A DNA stretch of 64,000 bases from assembly GCA_963816435.1 (NCBI GenBank), contig CAWFKS010000006.1, forward strand, positions 186,001 to 250,000, given 5' to 3'. The stretch is from CAWFKS01 sp963816435. GTDB lineage: Bacteria; Pseudomonadota; Alphaproteobacteria; Rhizobiales; Rhizobiaceae. This document shows positions 43,634-51,978 of the stretch, in pieces (positions within the stretch are counted from its first letter, which is position 1; every line of letters starts with the position of its first letter). The position numbers and the translations under genes are program-made. Under the pieces are notes generated by a model. That model saw only the letters and a list, made by a program, of their open reading frames with translations, was not told the origin of the DNA and did not search any database.

Positions 43634-44096
43634 CTATGCCGCTTCGATAACTGCTTCGATCTCGACCGGCGCGTTCATCGGCAGCGACGCCATGCCCACC
43701 GCGGAGCGCGCGTGGCGGCCTGCTTCGCCTAGGACTGCGACCAGAGATCGGAGGCGCCGTTGGCAACCAGATGCTGTTCATGAAAATGCGCGGTCGAGGC
43801 GACGAAGCAGGTGATTTTCACGATCCTGCCGATCCGGTCGAGGCTGCCGAGGGCCGCCTTGGCCTGGCTCAGGATGTTGATCGCACACTGTTCGGCCATT
43901 TCCTTGCCGGCCTGGGTGTCGAGATCGTGCCCCAGAAGCCCGTTGCCATCAGTTTGCCGTCCTTGAGCGGCAACTGGCCGGCAGTGAACAGCAGGTCGCC
44001 CGAGCGGGCCCACGGCATGTAGTTGGCCGCTGGCGCGGATGCCTCGGGGATGGTGATGCCGAGTTCGGCCAAACGCGTTTCAATCGTTCCTGCCAT
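43634..44096 (-). CDS. RidA family protein (frame broken twice)
   Basis: The inferred 154 residues match the RidA/YjgF family length (long, YjgH-like branch). It starts MAGTIETRLAELGITIPEAS and has SGDLLFTAGQLPL; the second frame gives QAGKEMAEQCAINILSQAKAALGSLDRIGRIVKITCFVAS, and the third ARSAVGMASLPMNAPVEIEAVIEA with the substrate-gating Arg-Ser-Ala-x-G. The frame is lost near 43937 and near 43743, one base missing at each. RidA proteins hydrolyse reactive enamine/imine intermediates from pyridoxal enzymes. It is the first gene of a RidA-GDPD unit. Confidence 0.87.
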
Positions 44097-44227
44097 CGTG
44101 TATTCCTTCTCCGCTTCTTCGGGTCGGCGAGGCACGAAGCCGGCCTGCGCCTTCCGGAAATCTTCCCGAGGATGATGTGATACACGTGACAGCGGCGGCC
44201 GCGCCCCGTCAATCGGAGAAATCGCCC

Positions 44228-45048
44228 ATGCGCGGTGCGCAGTTCCTGGCCATCCTCGTCGCAGCCGCCGGCATGGCGGCATCCCCGCGCGTGCGGCGCC
44301 GGTTCTGGCCTCACATCGTGCCGTCTACGATCTGGCACTCGGCGAGGCGACCGATCGTTCGGGGATCAACGATCTCGACGGGAGGATGGTCTACGAGTTC
44401 AACGGCACGCCGTGCGATGGGTACACCACCACGTTCCGCTTCGTCACCCGCATCAGCACCCAGGACGTCGCGCGGCTGACCGACCAGCAGACGACCACGT
44501 ACGAAGGCGGTGACGGGAAGAGCCTCGACTTCGTGACGAAATCCTATGTCGACCGTGTACTGGACACGGAGACGAAGGGAAGAGCCACGATCAAGGACGG
44601 CGCTACTCACGTCGAGTTGCAGAAACCGGTGCAACGGTCGCTAGATCTCGAAAAGACCCGGTTTCCCACTGAACATCTGGTCGATCTCATCGAGCGGGCG
44701 AAGCGTGGCGAAACGTTCTACGAAACGACGCTGTTCGACGGTTCCGACGATGCCGACAAGGTGATGACGACCACCGTCGTGATCGGCAAGAAACAGCAAC
44801 TCGGCAGCGACGACCCCGAGGCGAAGGCGCTCGGCCCCATTGCCGACCAGCCGTTCTGGCCGGTCGACATCGCTTATTTCGATCTGAGCGAGGGAAATGG
44901 CGAGGAGCTGCCGAGCTACAGGATCTCGTTCAAGCTCTACGAAAACGGCATTACGCGCGATCTGGTGATGGATTACGGCGACTTCTCGATGACCGGCCGG
45001 CTCGTCGACCTGGCGATGCTCGACTCCGCAAACACCTGTGCCAAGTAG
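44228..45048 (+). CDS. DUF1849 (EipB-like) periplasmic cell-envelope protein (frame broken once)
   Basis: About 273 residues with a signal peptide (MRGAQFLAILVAAAGMAA, cleavage after an ARA-type site). The mature part starts APVLASHRAVYDLALGEATDRSGI and has GRMVYEFNGTPCDGYTTTFRFVTR and two conserved cysteines, the last in SANTCAK near the end. EipB of Brucella, the founding DUF1849 member, is a beta-spiral periplasmic protein needed for envelope integrity. The frame changes at CCCC 44283-44286, one C short. The start follows GGAGAAATC. Confidence 0.85.
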
Positions 45049-45062
45049 CCGGGCGATTGGCC

Positions 45063-45368
45063 GTGACCGTCTACGTGGACGCTGCAATCTGGCATTGGGC
45101 AGGCCGCCGCTGGTGTCACCTGATGGCCGACGACACTGATGAACTGCATCGGTTCGCGACCCGGCTCGGGCTGCATCCGTCGTCCTACCAGGGGCCGCCG
45201 AAGACATCGGCACCGCACTACGACATCACCGGGCTGGAACGGGATCGCGCCTTGCGGTTCGGGGCTGTCGCCTGCAACCGGGAGGAAATCGTCTCGGTGT
45301 TCAGGCGCGTGAAGGAGCAGCGTAAGCCCCGGGATCGAGCTGGTGGGGCGAAATCCGCCGCCGCCTGA
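45063..45368 (+). CDS. DUF4031 domain-containing protein
   Basis: About 101 residues. The pattern TVYVDAAIWHWAGRRWCHLMADDTDELHRFA followed by LGLHPSSYQGPPKTSAPHYDIT and a helical basic C-terminus is the DUF4031 fold, common and uncharacterised. GTG at 45063 is chosen as start; a TTG two codons earlier is the alternative. It starts 14 bases after the DUF1849 stop, so it is probably co-transcribed, although the two have no known connection. Confidence 0.75.
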   Translation: MTVYVDAAIWHWAGRRWCHLMADDTDELHRFATRLGLHPSSYQGPPKTSAPHYDITGLERDRALRFGAVACNREEIVSVFRRVKEQRKPRDRAGGAKSAAA

Positions 45369-45401
45369 CATAGGTTGGCTGACGGCAGGCTTCAGGCCGG
45401 C

Positions 45402-45430
45402 TTGCAATCGTGGCGCCGCACCTCTATATG
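45402..45430 (+). promoter_or_regulatory. Predicted promoter of the rpsB-tsf operon
   Basis: TTGCAA (45402-45407) and TATATG (45425-45430) are 17 bases apart. The leader to the rpsB start would be about 143 bases, long enough for regulation by ribosomal protein S2, which is known in other bacteria. I see no recognisable leader fold. Confidence 0.65.
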
Positions 45431-45580
45431 CGCGCGTATTCCACACACGGACTTTTGGTGTCCGACCGGGAGACATCCGGCGGAAACCTCCGGTGGCGAC
45501 GAGCGGCGACCGGGGAAGCGTGCTTCCTCTGCCGCAAAACCGTCCTTGTCCGTGGAGGCAAACCGGAAAGGAAAAGACGA

Positions 45581-46420
45581 ATGGCTCTGCCTGATTTCAG
45601 CATGCGCCAGCTTCTGGAAGCTGGTGTTCACTTCGGCCACCAGACCCACCGCTGGAACCCGAAGATGGCGCCTTATATCTTCGGCGACCGCAACAACATT
45701 CACGTCATCGACCTCAGCCAGACGGTGCCGCTGCTGCACCAGGCGCTGAAGCAGATTTCCGACACCGTCGCCCAGGGCGGACGCGTGCTCTTCGTGGGCA
45801 CCAAGCGCCAGGCTTCGGAGCTCGTCGCGGATTCGGCACAGCGTTCGGCGCAGTATTTCGTGAATTCCCGTTGGCTCGGCGGCATGCTGACCAACTGGAA
45901 GACGATCTCGCACTCGATCCAGCGCCTGCGCAAGCTCGACGAGCTGCTGGCCGGTGAGGCTCAGGGCTTCACCAAGAAGGAGCGGCTGAACCTCGAGCGC
46001 GAGCGCGAGAAGCTGAACCGCGCGCTGGGCGGCATCAAGGACATGGGCTCGATCCCCGACCTGATGTTCGTGATCGACACCAACAAGGAGGCCATCGCCA
46101 TCCAGGAGGCGCGTCGGCTGAACATTCCGGTGGTCGCAATCGTCGATTCGAACTGCGATCCGGATCTGGTCGATTACCCGATCCCCGGCAACGACGACGC
46201 GGCGCGCGCCATCGCGCTCTACTGCGACCTTGTCGCCAAGGCAGCGATCGACGGTATCGCGCGCCAGCAGGGTGCGTTCGGCGTCGATGTCGGCGCTTCC
46301 GCGGAAGCGCCTGCCGAACCGGCGCTGACGGACGAAGCTCCGGCGGCCGAACAGCCTGTTGAGCAGGCTTCGGCTCCAGCCGAGGAAGCGTCGACACAGG
46401 ATAGCTCCAAGGAGGCTTGA
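45581..46420 (+). CDS. rpsB: 30S ribosomal protein S2
   Basis: The 279-residue protein starts MALPDFSMRQLLEAGVHFGHQTHRWNPKM and carries ALKQISDTVAQGGRVLFVGTKRQ, RWLGGMLTNWKTISHSI and IPVVAIVDSNCDPDLVDYPIPGNDDA. The core ends near residue 235; the last 45 residues form a low-complexity Ala/Glu/Pro tail (EAPAEPALTDEAPAAEQP) that is common in rhizobial S2. The start at 45581 follows AAAGGAAAAG. It is the first gene of the rpsB-tsf unit. Confidence 0.97.
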   Translation: MALPDFSMRQLLEAGVHFGHQTHRWNPKMAPYIFGDRNNIHVIDLSQTVPLLHQALKQISDTVAQGGRVLFVGTKRQASELVADSAQRSAQYFVNSRWLGGMLTNWKTISHSIQRLRKLDELLAGEAQGFTKKERLNLEREREKLNRALGGIKDMGSIPDLMFVIDTNKEAIAIQEARRLNIPVVAIVDSNCDPDLVDYPIPGNDDAARAIALYCDLVAKAAIDGIARQQGAFGVDVGASAEAPAEPALTDEAPAAEQPVEQASAPAEEASTQDSSKEA

Positions 46421-46426
46421 TCCCGT

Positions 46427-46483
46427 CCGCCTTCGGGCGGTCTCGAGACCCCGGCGAGCTGCAACAAACTTGCGCCCCGGGGT
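46427..46483 (+). other. Two stem-loops in the rpsB-tsf spacer
   Basis: CCGCC-TTCG-GGCGG (46427-46440) is a stable UUCG tetraloop hairpin just after the rpsB stop. ACCCCGG (46448-46454) pairs with CCGGGGT (46477-46483) as a second, longer-loop hairpin. Neither has a T-run, so they are more likely partial terminators, processing or stability elements that set the S2 to EF-Ts ratio. Confidence 0.5.
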
Positions 46484-46537
46484 GGCGGGAGCCGTGGACA
46501 GGCGGCGCGAGACAACCACACGTTAGAAGAGGCTAAG

Positions 46538-47461
46538 ATGAGCATCACGGCAGGACAGGTGAAAGAGCTGCGCGACCAGACCGGCGCGGGCATGATGGAC
46601 TGCAAGACCGCGTTGACCGAGACCAACGGCGACATGGAGGCCGCGGTCGACTGGCTGCGCAAGAAGGGCATCTCGAAGGCTGACAAGAAGGCCGGCCGCA
46701 CGGCGGCCGAAGGCCTGATCGGCGTTGCTGCCGACGCCGGCAGTGCCGTCGTCGTCGAGGTCAATTCCGAGACCGACTTCGTCGCCCGCAACGACGCCTT
46801 CCAGGAAATCGTCCGCAACGTCACGCAGGTAGCGCTCGCCACCGACGGTTCGACGGAGGCAGTGGCCGCCGCCAGCTATCCGGGCAGCGAGAAGTCGGTC
46901 AACGACACGATCAAGGATGCGATCGGCACGATCGGCGAAAACATGAGCCTGCGCCGCGCGGCGAAGCTCGCGGTGTCGCCGGGCACCGTGGCGACCTACG
47001 TGCACAACCAGGTCAGCGACAATCTCGGCAAGCTGGGCGTTCTCGTCGCCATTCAGACCGAGGGCGACGCCGACGCTGCGCGCGCTTTTGCTCGGCAGGT
47101 GGCGATGCATGTTGCCGCGACCAATCCGATGGCGCTGACCGAGGGCGAGGTCGATGCGTCAGCCGTGGCCCGTGAGAAGGAGATCTTCTCCGAGCAGGCT
47201 CGCGCATCCGGCAAGCCCGAGAACATCATCGAGAAGATGGTCGAGGGCCGGCTGCGCAAGTTCTACGAGGAGGTCGTGCTGCTCAAGCAGGCTTTCGTGC
47301 TCAATCCTGACCTGACGGTCGAGAAGGCGCTCAAGGAAGCGGAGAAGGAGATCGGCGCGCCAGCGACGATCACCGGTTTCGTGCGCTTCGCGCTGGGTGA
47401 GGGCATCGAGAAGGAAGCATCTGATTTCGCAGCGGAAGTTGCCGCCGCGGTGAAGCACTGA
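46538..47461 (+). CDS. tsf: Translation elongation factor Ts
   Basis: The 307-residue guanine-nucleotide exchange factor reloads EF-Tu. It starts MSITAGQVKELRDQTGAGMMDCKTALTETNGD, with the diagnostic RDQTGAGMMDCK, and has VVEVNSETDFVARNDAF, the EF-Tu-contacting TDFV motif. The dimerisation domain follows and the end is YEEVVLLKQAFVLNPD...FVRFALGEGIEKE. The start follows GAAGAGGCTAAG. The reading frame is complete. Confidence 0.97.
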   Translation: MSITAGQVKELRDQTGAGMMDCKTALTETNGDMEAAVDWLRKKGISKADKKAGRTAAEGLIGVAADAGSAVVVEVNSETDFVARNDAFQEIVRNVTQVALATDGSTEAVAAASYPGSEKSVNDTIKDAIGTIGENMSLRRAAKLAVSPGTVATYVHNQVSDNLGKLGVLVAIQTEGDADAARAFARQVAMHVAATNPMALTEGEVDASAVAREKEIFSEQARASGKPENIIEKMVEGRLRKFYEEVVLLKQAFVLNPDLTVEKALKEAEKEIGAPATITGFVRFALGEGIEKEASDFAAEVAAAVKH

Positions 47462-47491
47462 TTTCCTCAGCTTCATTCCGAAATCTGCGTA

Positions 47492-47517
47492 GGGCGTCGC
47501 GTGACATCGCGGCGCCC
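47492..47517 (+). terminator. Hairpin after tsf, weak terminator or attenuator
   Basis: GGGCGTCGCG pairs with CGCGGCGCCC over ten positions (one G-U) around TGACAT, followed by TTCGTGT. The T content is low, so some read-through into pyrH is expected. Confidence 0.5.
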
Positions 47518-47558
47518 TTCGTGTATCGCAGGACCGCTTTTCATCGCGCGAGAACGAG

Positions 47559-48329
47559 ATGCCGTCCAAGCCCCTCTACCGTCGAATATTGCTGAAGGCC
47601 TCGGGCGAGGCATTGATGGGCGCGCAGGGCTTCGGGATCGACGTTTCCGTGGCCGACCGCATCGCCGGCGACATCGCCGAAGCCCGGGAAATGGGCAGCG
47701 AGGTGGGAGTCGTCATAGGCGGCGGCAACATTTTCCGCGGCCTTGCGGTCGCCTCCAAGGGCGGCGATCGGGTGACCGGCGACCACATGGGAATGCTGGG
47801 CACCGTCATCAATTCCCTCGCCCTGAGGACATCGCTCGCCAAGGCCGGGGTCGATTCCGTGGTGCTGTCGGCAATCGCCATGCCGGAAATCTGCGAGAGT
47901 TTTTCGCAGCGTCAGGCGACCGCCTACATGAACGCCGGCAAGGTGGTCATATTCGCCGGTGGCACCGGCAATCCGTTCTTCACCACCGATTCGGCCGCCG
48001 CGCTTCGCGCCGCGGAGATAGGCGCGGACGCGCTGTTCAAGGGAACGCTCGTCGACGGCGTCTACTCGGCCGATCCGAGAAAGGATCCGAACGCCAGGCG
48101 ATATGAGCGTCTTACCCACGAGCAGGTGCTGCGCGACGGGCTGGCCATCATGGACACAGCCGCGATTGCCCTTGCGCGGGAAAACAACATTCCGATAATC
48201 GTCTATTCCATTCACGAAAAGGGCGGGCTCGGGGCGATCCTGCGAGGCGGCGGCCACTGCACGGTGGTCAGCGACGAAGAGCAACAAGACGAACGCACCG
48301 CCCGCGTGGCCGAAGGAGGAACTGCATGA
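47559..48329 (+). CDS. pyrH: UMP kinase
   Basis: This 256-residue amino-acid-kinase-fold enzyme phosphorylates UMP to UDP, usually with GTP activation and UTP inhibition. Key parts are YRRILLKASGEALMG, the GVVIGGGNIFRG phosphate loop, TDSAAALRAAEIGADALFKGTLVDGVYS and the DPRKDPNARRYERLTHEQVL stretch. The C-terminus overlaps the frr start (ATGA), so UMP kinase and ribosome recycling factor are translated together, a common arrangement. Confidence 0.97.
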   Translation: MPSKPLYRRILLKASGEALMGAQGFGIDVSVADRIAGDIAEAREMGSEVGVVIGGGNIFRGLAVASKGGDRVTGDHMGMLGTVINSLALRTSLAKAGVDSVVLSAIAMPEICESFSQRQATAYMNAGKVVIFAGGTGNPFFTTDSAAALRAAEIGADALFKGTLVDGVYSADPRKDPNARRYERLTHEQVLRDGLAIMDTAAIALARENNIPIIVYSIHEKGGLGAILRGGGHCTVVSDEEQQDERTARVAEGGTA

Positions 48330-48886
48330 GCGACGGCATCGATTTCAAGGACATCCAGCGCCGCATGGACGGCGCCGTGAGCGCCTTCAAGCACGACCTC
48401 GCTTCTCTCCGCACCGGCCGCGCGTCTGCCAATCTGCTCGACGCGGTCAATGTGACGGCCTACGGAACCGAAATGCCGGTCAACCAGGTCGGCACGGTCA
48501 CGGTGCCGGAGCCGCGCATGATCTCGGTTTCGGTTTGGGACAAGTCGATGGTCAGCGCGGTGGACAAGGCCATCCGCGAATCGAATCTCGGCTTCAACCC
48601 GATCGTCGACGGCACGACGCTGCGCATCCCGCTGCCCGAACTCAACGAGCAGCGTCGCAAGGAACTGGTCAAGGTCGCGCACACCTACGCCGAAAACGCG
48701 CGCGTGGCGGCGCGCCACGTGCGGCGCGACGGCATGGAGCAGTTGAAGAAGGCCGAGAAGGACGGCGACATCAGCCAGGACGAGCACCGCCAGCAGCAGG
48801 AGCGCGTCCAGAAGATCACCGACGATACCATCACCGTCATCGATGAGGTGTTGGCGGAAAAGGAAGCCGAGATCATGCAGGTCTGA
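48326..48886 (+). CDS. frr: Ribosome recycling factor
   Basis: This 186-residue protein with EF-G splits post-termination ribosomes. The tRNA-mimic coiled coil is built from FKDIQRRMDGAVSAFKHDLASLRTGRAS, ending at the diagnostic RTGRAS, and from RQQQERVQKITDDTITVIDEVLAEKEAEIMQV. The beta domain lies between (YGTEMPVNQVGTVTVPEPRM). The start overlaps pyrH. A 90-base spacer without notable features leads to uppS. Confidence 0.97.
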   Translation: MSDGIDFKDIQRRMDGAVSAFKHDLASLRTGRASANLLDAVNVTAYGTEMPVNQVGTVTVPEPRMISVSVWDKSMVSAVDKAIRESNLGFNPIVDGTTLRIPLPELNEQRRKELVKVAHTYAENARVAARHVRRDGMEQLKKAEKDGDISQDEHRQQQERVQKITDDTITVIDEVLAEKEAEIMQV

Positions 48887-48976
48887 CGGCCGGCGCTTCG
48901 GCTGCAAGAGCCGGAACGGTCGTCCGCGGCAGGTTACCGGCACCGCCGCCGGCGCGGGTCAACCCGACGGGAGCGA

Positions 48977-49693
48977 ATGGTGGTACCCGAGCACATCGCC
49001 ATCATCATGGACGGCAACGGCCGCTGGGCAAAGTCGCGCGGCCTGCCGCGTGCCGCCGGCCACCGGGCCGGCGTGGAGGCGCTGCGCGCGACCGTTCGTG
49101 CTGCCGGTGACCTGGGCATTTCCTGGCTGACGGTCTACGCATTTTCCTCGGAGAACTGGTCGCGTCCCCGCGCCGAGGTCAGCGACCTGATGGCGCTTCT
49201 GAAGCTTTTCATCCGTCGGGATCTCGCCGAACTGCACCGCAACGGCGTGCGCGTCCGCATGATCGGCGACCGTGTCGGCCTCGAGCCGGAGATTGCGGCG
49301 CTCATTCATGAGGCTGAGGCGCTTACCGCGTTGAACAGCGAGCTTAACCTCGTCATAGCTTTCAACTACGGCGGGCGTGACGAGATTGCGCGCGCCGCGC
49401 GAGCCATGGCGGAATCGGTTGCGGAGGGGCGGCTGGATCCGGCCGCGATAACACCCGAGACGTTTGCGACGCACCTGGACACGGCCGGCATTCCCGATCC
49501 GGAGCTTGTCATCCGTACCTCGGGCGAGCAGCGGCTGTCCAATTTCCTGCTTTGGCAGGCCGCCTACAGCGAGTTCGTATTTCTTCCCTGTCGGTGGCCC
49601 GACTTCGGTCGTGCCGACTTGCTGCACGCGATCGACGTCTACAACGAACGCGAGCGGCGCTTCGGCGGTGTCGCCGCCCGGGACGCATCATGA
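48977..49693 (+). CDS. uppS: Undecaprenyl diphosphate synthase (cis-prenyltransferase)
   Basis: This 238-residue enzyme extends farnesyl-PP with eight isopentenyl-PP units to the C55 carrier for peptidoglycan and O-antigen. The five family motifs are seen: HIAIIMDGNGRWAKSRGLPRAAGHRAG, the TVYAFSSENWSRP stretch, NLVIAFNYGGRDEI, and PELVIRTSGEQRLSNFLLWQAAYSEFVFLPCRWPDF. The start is ATG 48977 after GGGAG. It overlaps cdsA (ATGA). Confidence 0.96.
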   Translation: MVVPEHIAIIMDGNGRWAKSRGLPRAAGHRAGVEALRATVRAAGDLGISWLTVYAFSSENWSRPRAEVSDLMALLKLFIRRDLAELHRNGVRVRMIGDRVGLEPEIAALIHEAEALTALNSELNLVIAFNYGGRDEIARAARAMAESVAEGRLDPAAITPETFATHLDTAGIPDPELVIRTSGEQRLSNFLLWQAAYSEFVFLPCRWPDFGRADLLHAIDVYNERERRFGGVAARDAS

Positions 49694-50536
49694 GCAGAGC
49701 AGGGCAGCCCAACACAAGCCGCCTTGGCAACCTGCAGTTGCGGATCATCTCCGGCGTCATCCTGGCGGCTGCCGTGCTGGGACTCACATGGATCGGCGGC
49801 CTTCCGTTCCGTGGACTGGCCGCGGTGATCGGGGCCACCGTCTACTACGAATGGTCATCGATGGAGCCCGGTGGCATTGCGAAACGCGCAAACCTCGCCG
49901 GCGCAGTGCTCCTGGGAGTGATCCTCCTGGTTCTGCTCGCGGGCTATTCCGCGATCGCTCTTGCTTGGTGTCGCCGCCGTCGCCATCATCGTGATGGCCG
50001 TGCTCGCAGCCGTCCGCCTTGGAACTTGGCGCTCCGCGACAGGACTGGCGTATGCGGCGCTGCCGGCCATTGCGCTTTCGCTGCTGCGGGGCTCCGATCT
50101 CGCGGGTCTGATGGCTATCTTGTTTCTCTTTGCGGTAGTCTGGGCGACCGACATCTTTGCCTACTTCGTCGGTCGTGCTGTCGGGGGGGCGAAGCTCGCG
50201 CCGAGGATATCGCCCGGCAAGACGTGGAGCGGTGCGCTTGGCGGGGCCGCCGCTGCGGTGCTGGCAGGGGCGCTCTTCTCGCCATGGCTTGCGGCAGGCG
50301 CGCTCTCGCTCGGTCTGGCAGCGCTCGTCCTTTCGGCCATCTCGCAGGTCGGGGATCTTTTCGAGTCGGCAGTGAAGCGGCGCGCTGGCGTAAAGGATTC
50401 CAGCCACTTGATCCCCGGTCATGGCGGCGTCATGGATCGCGTCGACGGTCTTGTCGCGGCAGCTGTCGCCCTTTACCTGATAGGCGCTGTGGGCGGAACG
50501 CTGCAGCACCCGGCTCAGGCACTCTTCGCGGGCTGA
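49690..50536 (+). CDS. cdsA: Phosphatidate cytidylyltransferase (frame broken once)
   Basis: The inferred 281-residue inner-membrane enzyme makes CDP-diacylglycerol from CTP and phosphatidate. The first frame gives IISGVILAAAVLGLTWIGG; the second gives LFAVVWATDIFAYFVGRAVGG, ISPGKTWSGALGG and the signature S-x-x-K-R-x-x-x-K-D-x-x-x-x-I-P-G-H-G-G-x-x-D-R-x-D as SAVKRRAGVKDSSHLIPGHG onward. The frame shifts by one extra base at about 49958. CdsA is essential, so an error in the sequence is likely. The first codon overlaps uppS. Confidence 0.9.
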
Positions 50537-50626
50537 GGGCTTGCGGCCGGCGCCATCGATTCGCCCGCATTCGCATTAGCTTCCACCGCGGGCGGCGAAG
50601 CCGCGGGCAAAGCGAAGGACAGGTTT

Positions 50627-51766
50627 TTGTACGCATTTCTGGGCGGCATCTTCAGCACCGACGGCATCCTGATCGGCACGATCGTTCCGTTCCTCTTCGT
50701 TTTGACCGTCGTGGTTTTTGTGCACGAGATGGGTCACTACCTGATCGGGCGGGCCTGCGGCATCGGCGTCAACGCCTTCTCCATCGGCTTCGGGCCGGAA
50801 CTCGTCGGCTTCAACGACCGTCACGGCACGCGCTGGAAGCTTTCGGCGATACCGCTCGGCGGCTACGTGAAGTTCGTCGGCGACATGGGCGCAACGTCGC
50901 AGCCCGACGGAGAGGGGCTCGACACCCTTTCGGAGGACGAAAGGAAGGTGGCGTTTCACACGCAACCGATCTGGAAGCGTGCGCTTACCGTGTTCGCCGG
51001 GCCGGCCTTCAACTTCCTGCTCACAATCGCCGTCTTTGCGGTGATGTTTTCGATCTACGGCCGCTTCGTGTCGGAACCGACGGTGGCCGAAGTGCGCCCC
51101 GACAGCCCAGCCGCCGAGGCAGGCTTCCTGCCCGGCGATCGTTTCGTGTCCGTGGACGGCACCAAGGTCGAGACCTTCTCGGACGTCCAACGGCTGGTCT
51201 CCGGGCGGGCCGGCGACGCGATCGTCTTCGTCATGCTGCGTGACGGCAAGGAGGTCACGCTGACGGCCGTCCCCGAACTCACCGAACAGAAGGACGCGCT
51301 TGGGAATACCGTGAAGGTCGGTCTCATCGGCGTCGTCAACAACGAGGAGATGGGCCAGCCCCGTCACGTCACCTACACGCCGTTGCAGGCGCTGGCGGAA
51401 GGGGCGAGGGAGACCGGCTATGCGATCGCCCGCACAGGGCAGTTCCTGAAACGCTTCGTTGTCGGTCGCGAGGACCGTTGCCAGCTCGGTGGCCCCGTAA
51501 AGATCGCGGAGATGTCCGGCAAGGCGGCCAGTCTCGGCTTCCAATGGGTCGTACAGCTCGTCGCCATGCTGTCGGTGGGGATAGGAATTCTGAACCTTTT
51601 GCCGATCGCCCCCCTTGATGGAGGCCACTTGGCCCTGTACGGACTTGAGGCCGTGATGCGCCGGCCGGTACCGGAGCGCGTTGCCGAAATGTTCTACCGA
51701 GCCGGGTTCGTCCTGGTGCTGGTTTTCATGGGCTTCGTGTTCTGGAATGACCTGTTCGGATGCTGA
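50627..51766 (+). CDS. rseP: RIP metalloprotease RseP (site-2 protease)
   Basis: This 379-residue intramembrane zinc protease has HExxH at residues 33-37 (FVHEMGH), the third-ligand stretch NLLPIAPLDGGHLA near the end, and one PDZ domain (about 125-205; VRPDSPAAEAGFLPGDRFVSVDG). The start is TTG (50627), as is frequent for this gene in rhizobia. In the family it cleaves anti-sigma factors and signal-peptide remnants. It lies upstream of bamA as in many Proteobacteria, but dxr is not beside it. Confidence 0.95.
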   Translation: MYAFLGGIFSTDGILIGTIVPFLFVLTVVVFVHEMGHYLIGRACGIGVNAFSIGFGPELVGFNDRHGTRWKLSAIPLGGYVKFVGDMGATSQPDGEGLDTLSEDERKVAFHTQPIWKRALTVFAGPAFNFLLTIAVFAVMFSIYGRFVSEPTVAEVRPDSPAAEAGFLPGDRFVSVDGTKVETFSDVQRLVSGRAGDAIVFVMLRDGKEVTLTAVPELTEQKDALGNTVKVGLIGVVNNEEMGQPRHVTYTPLQALAEGARETGYAIARTGQFLKRFVVGREDRCQLGGPVKIAEMSGKAASLGFQWVVQLVAMLSVGIGILNLLPIAPLDGGHLALYGLEAVMRRPVPERVAEMFYRAGFVLVLVFMGFVFWNDLFGC

Positions 51767-51879
51767 ACCTCCGGGCTGGCCGGAGGGGGAACGTTGAGGT
51801 GGCGTTTACCATGTGAGGGGTTTTGCGTGACGCGTATGCAACGCTGGGCCGATTAGTAAACGCAAATTAACCAGAAGCC

Positions 51880-51907
51880 TTGCGTGTGGGCAGAATCCGG
51901 CTATTAC
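51880..51907 (+). promoter_or_regulatory. Predicted promoter upstream of bamA
   Basis: TTGCGT (51880-51885) and TATTAC (51902-51907) are 16 bases apart, about 70 bases before the bamA ATG. It lies in the 212-base spacer after rseP; a hairpin CCTCCGG/CCGGAGG (51768-51786) follows the rseP stop. It would give bamA-lpx extra expression. Confidence 0.45.
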
Positions 51908-51978
51908 GATAGCTGATCCGGGAGCAGCGTCCGGCTTTCTCGCGCGGGGACTACGAGAACAAAAGGTAAGAAAGCCCA

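Noticed and set aside
50537..50626. Missing dxr between cdsA and rseP as a deletion
   Set aside because: In many Proteobacteria dxr sits here, but as far as I recall rhizobial genomes usually carry it elsewhere; the short spacer shows no remnant.
49552..51243. 563-codon plus frame running from uppS through cdsA into rseP
   Set aside because: Only its N-terminal third is the true start of cdsA; after the indel near 49958 it is out-of-frame Arg-rich sequence.
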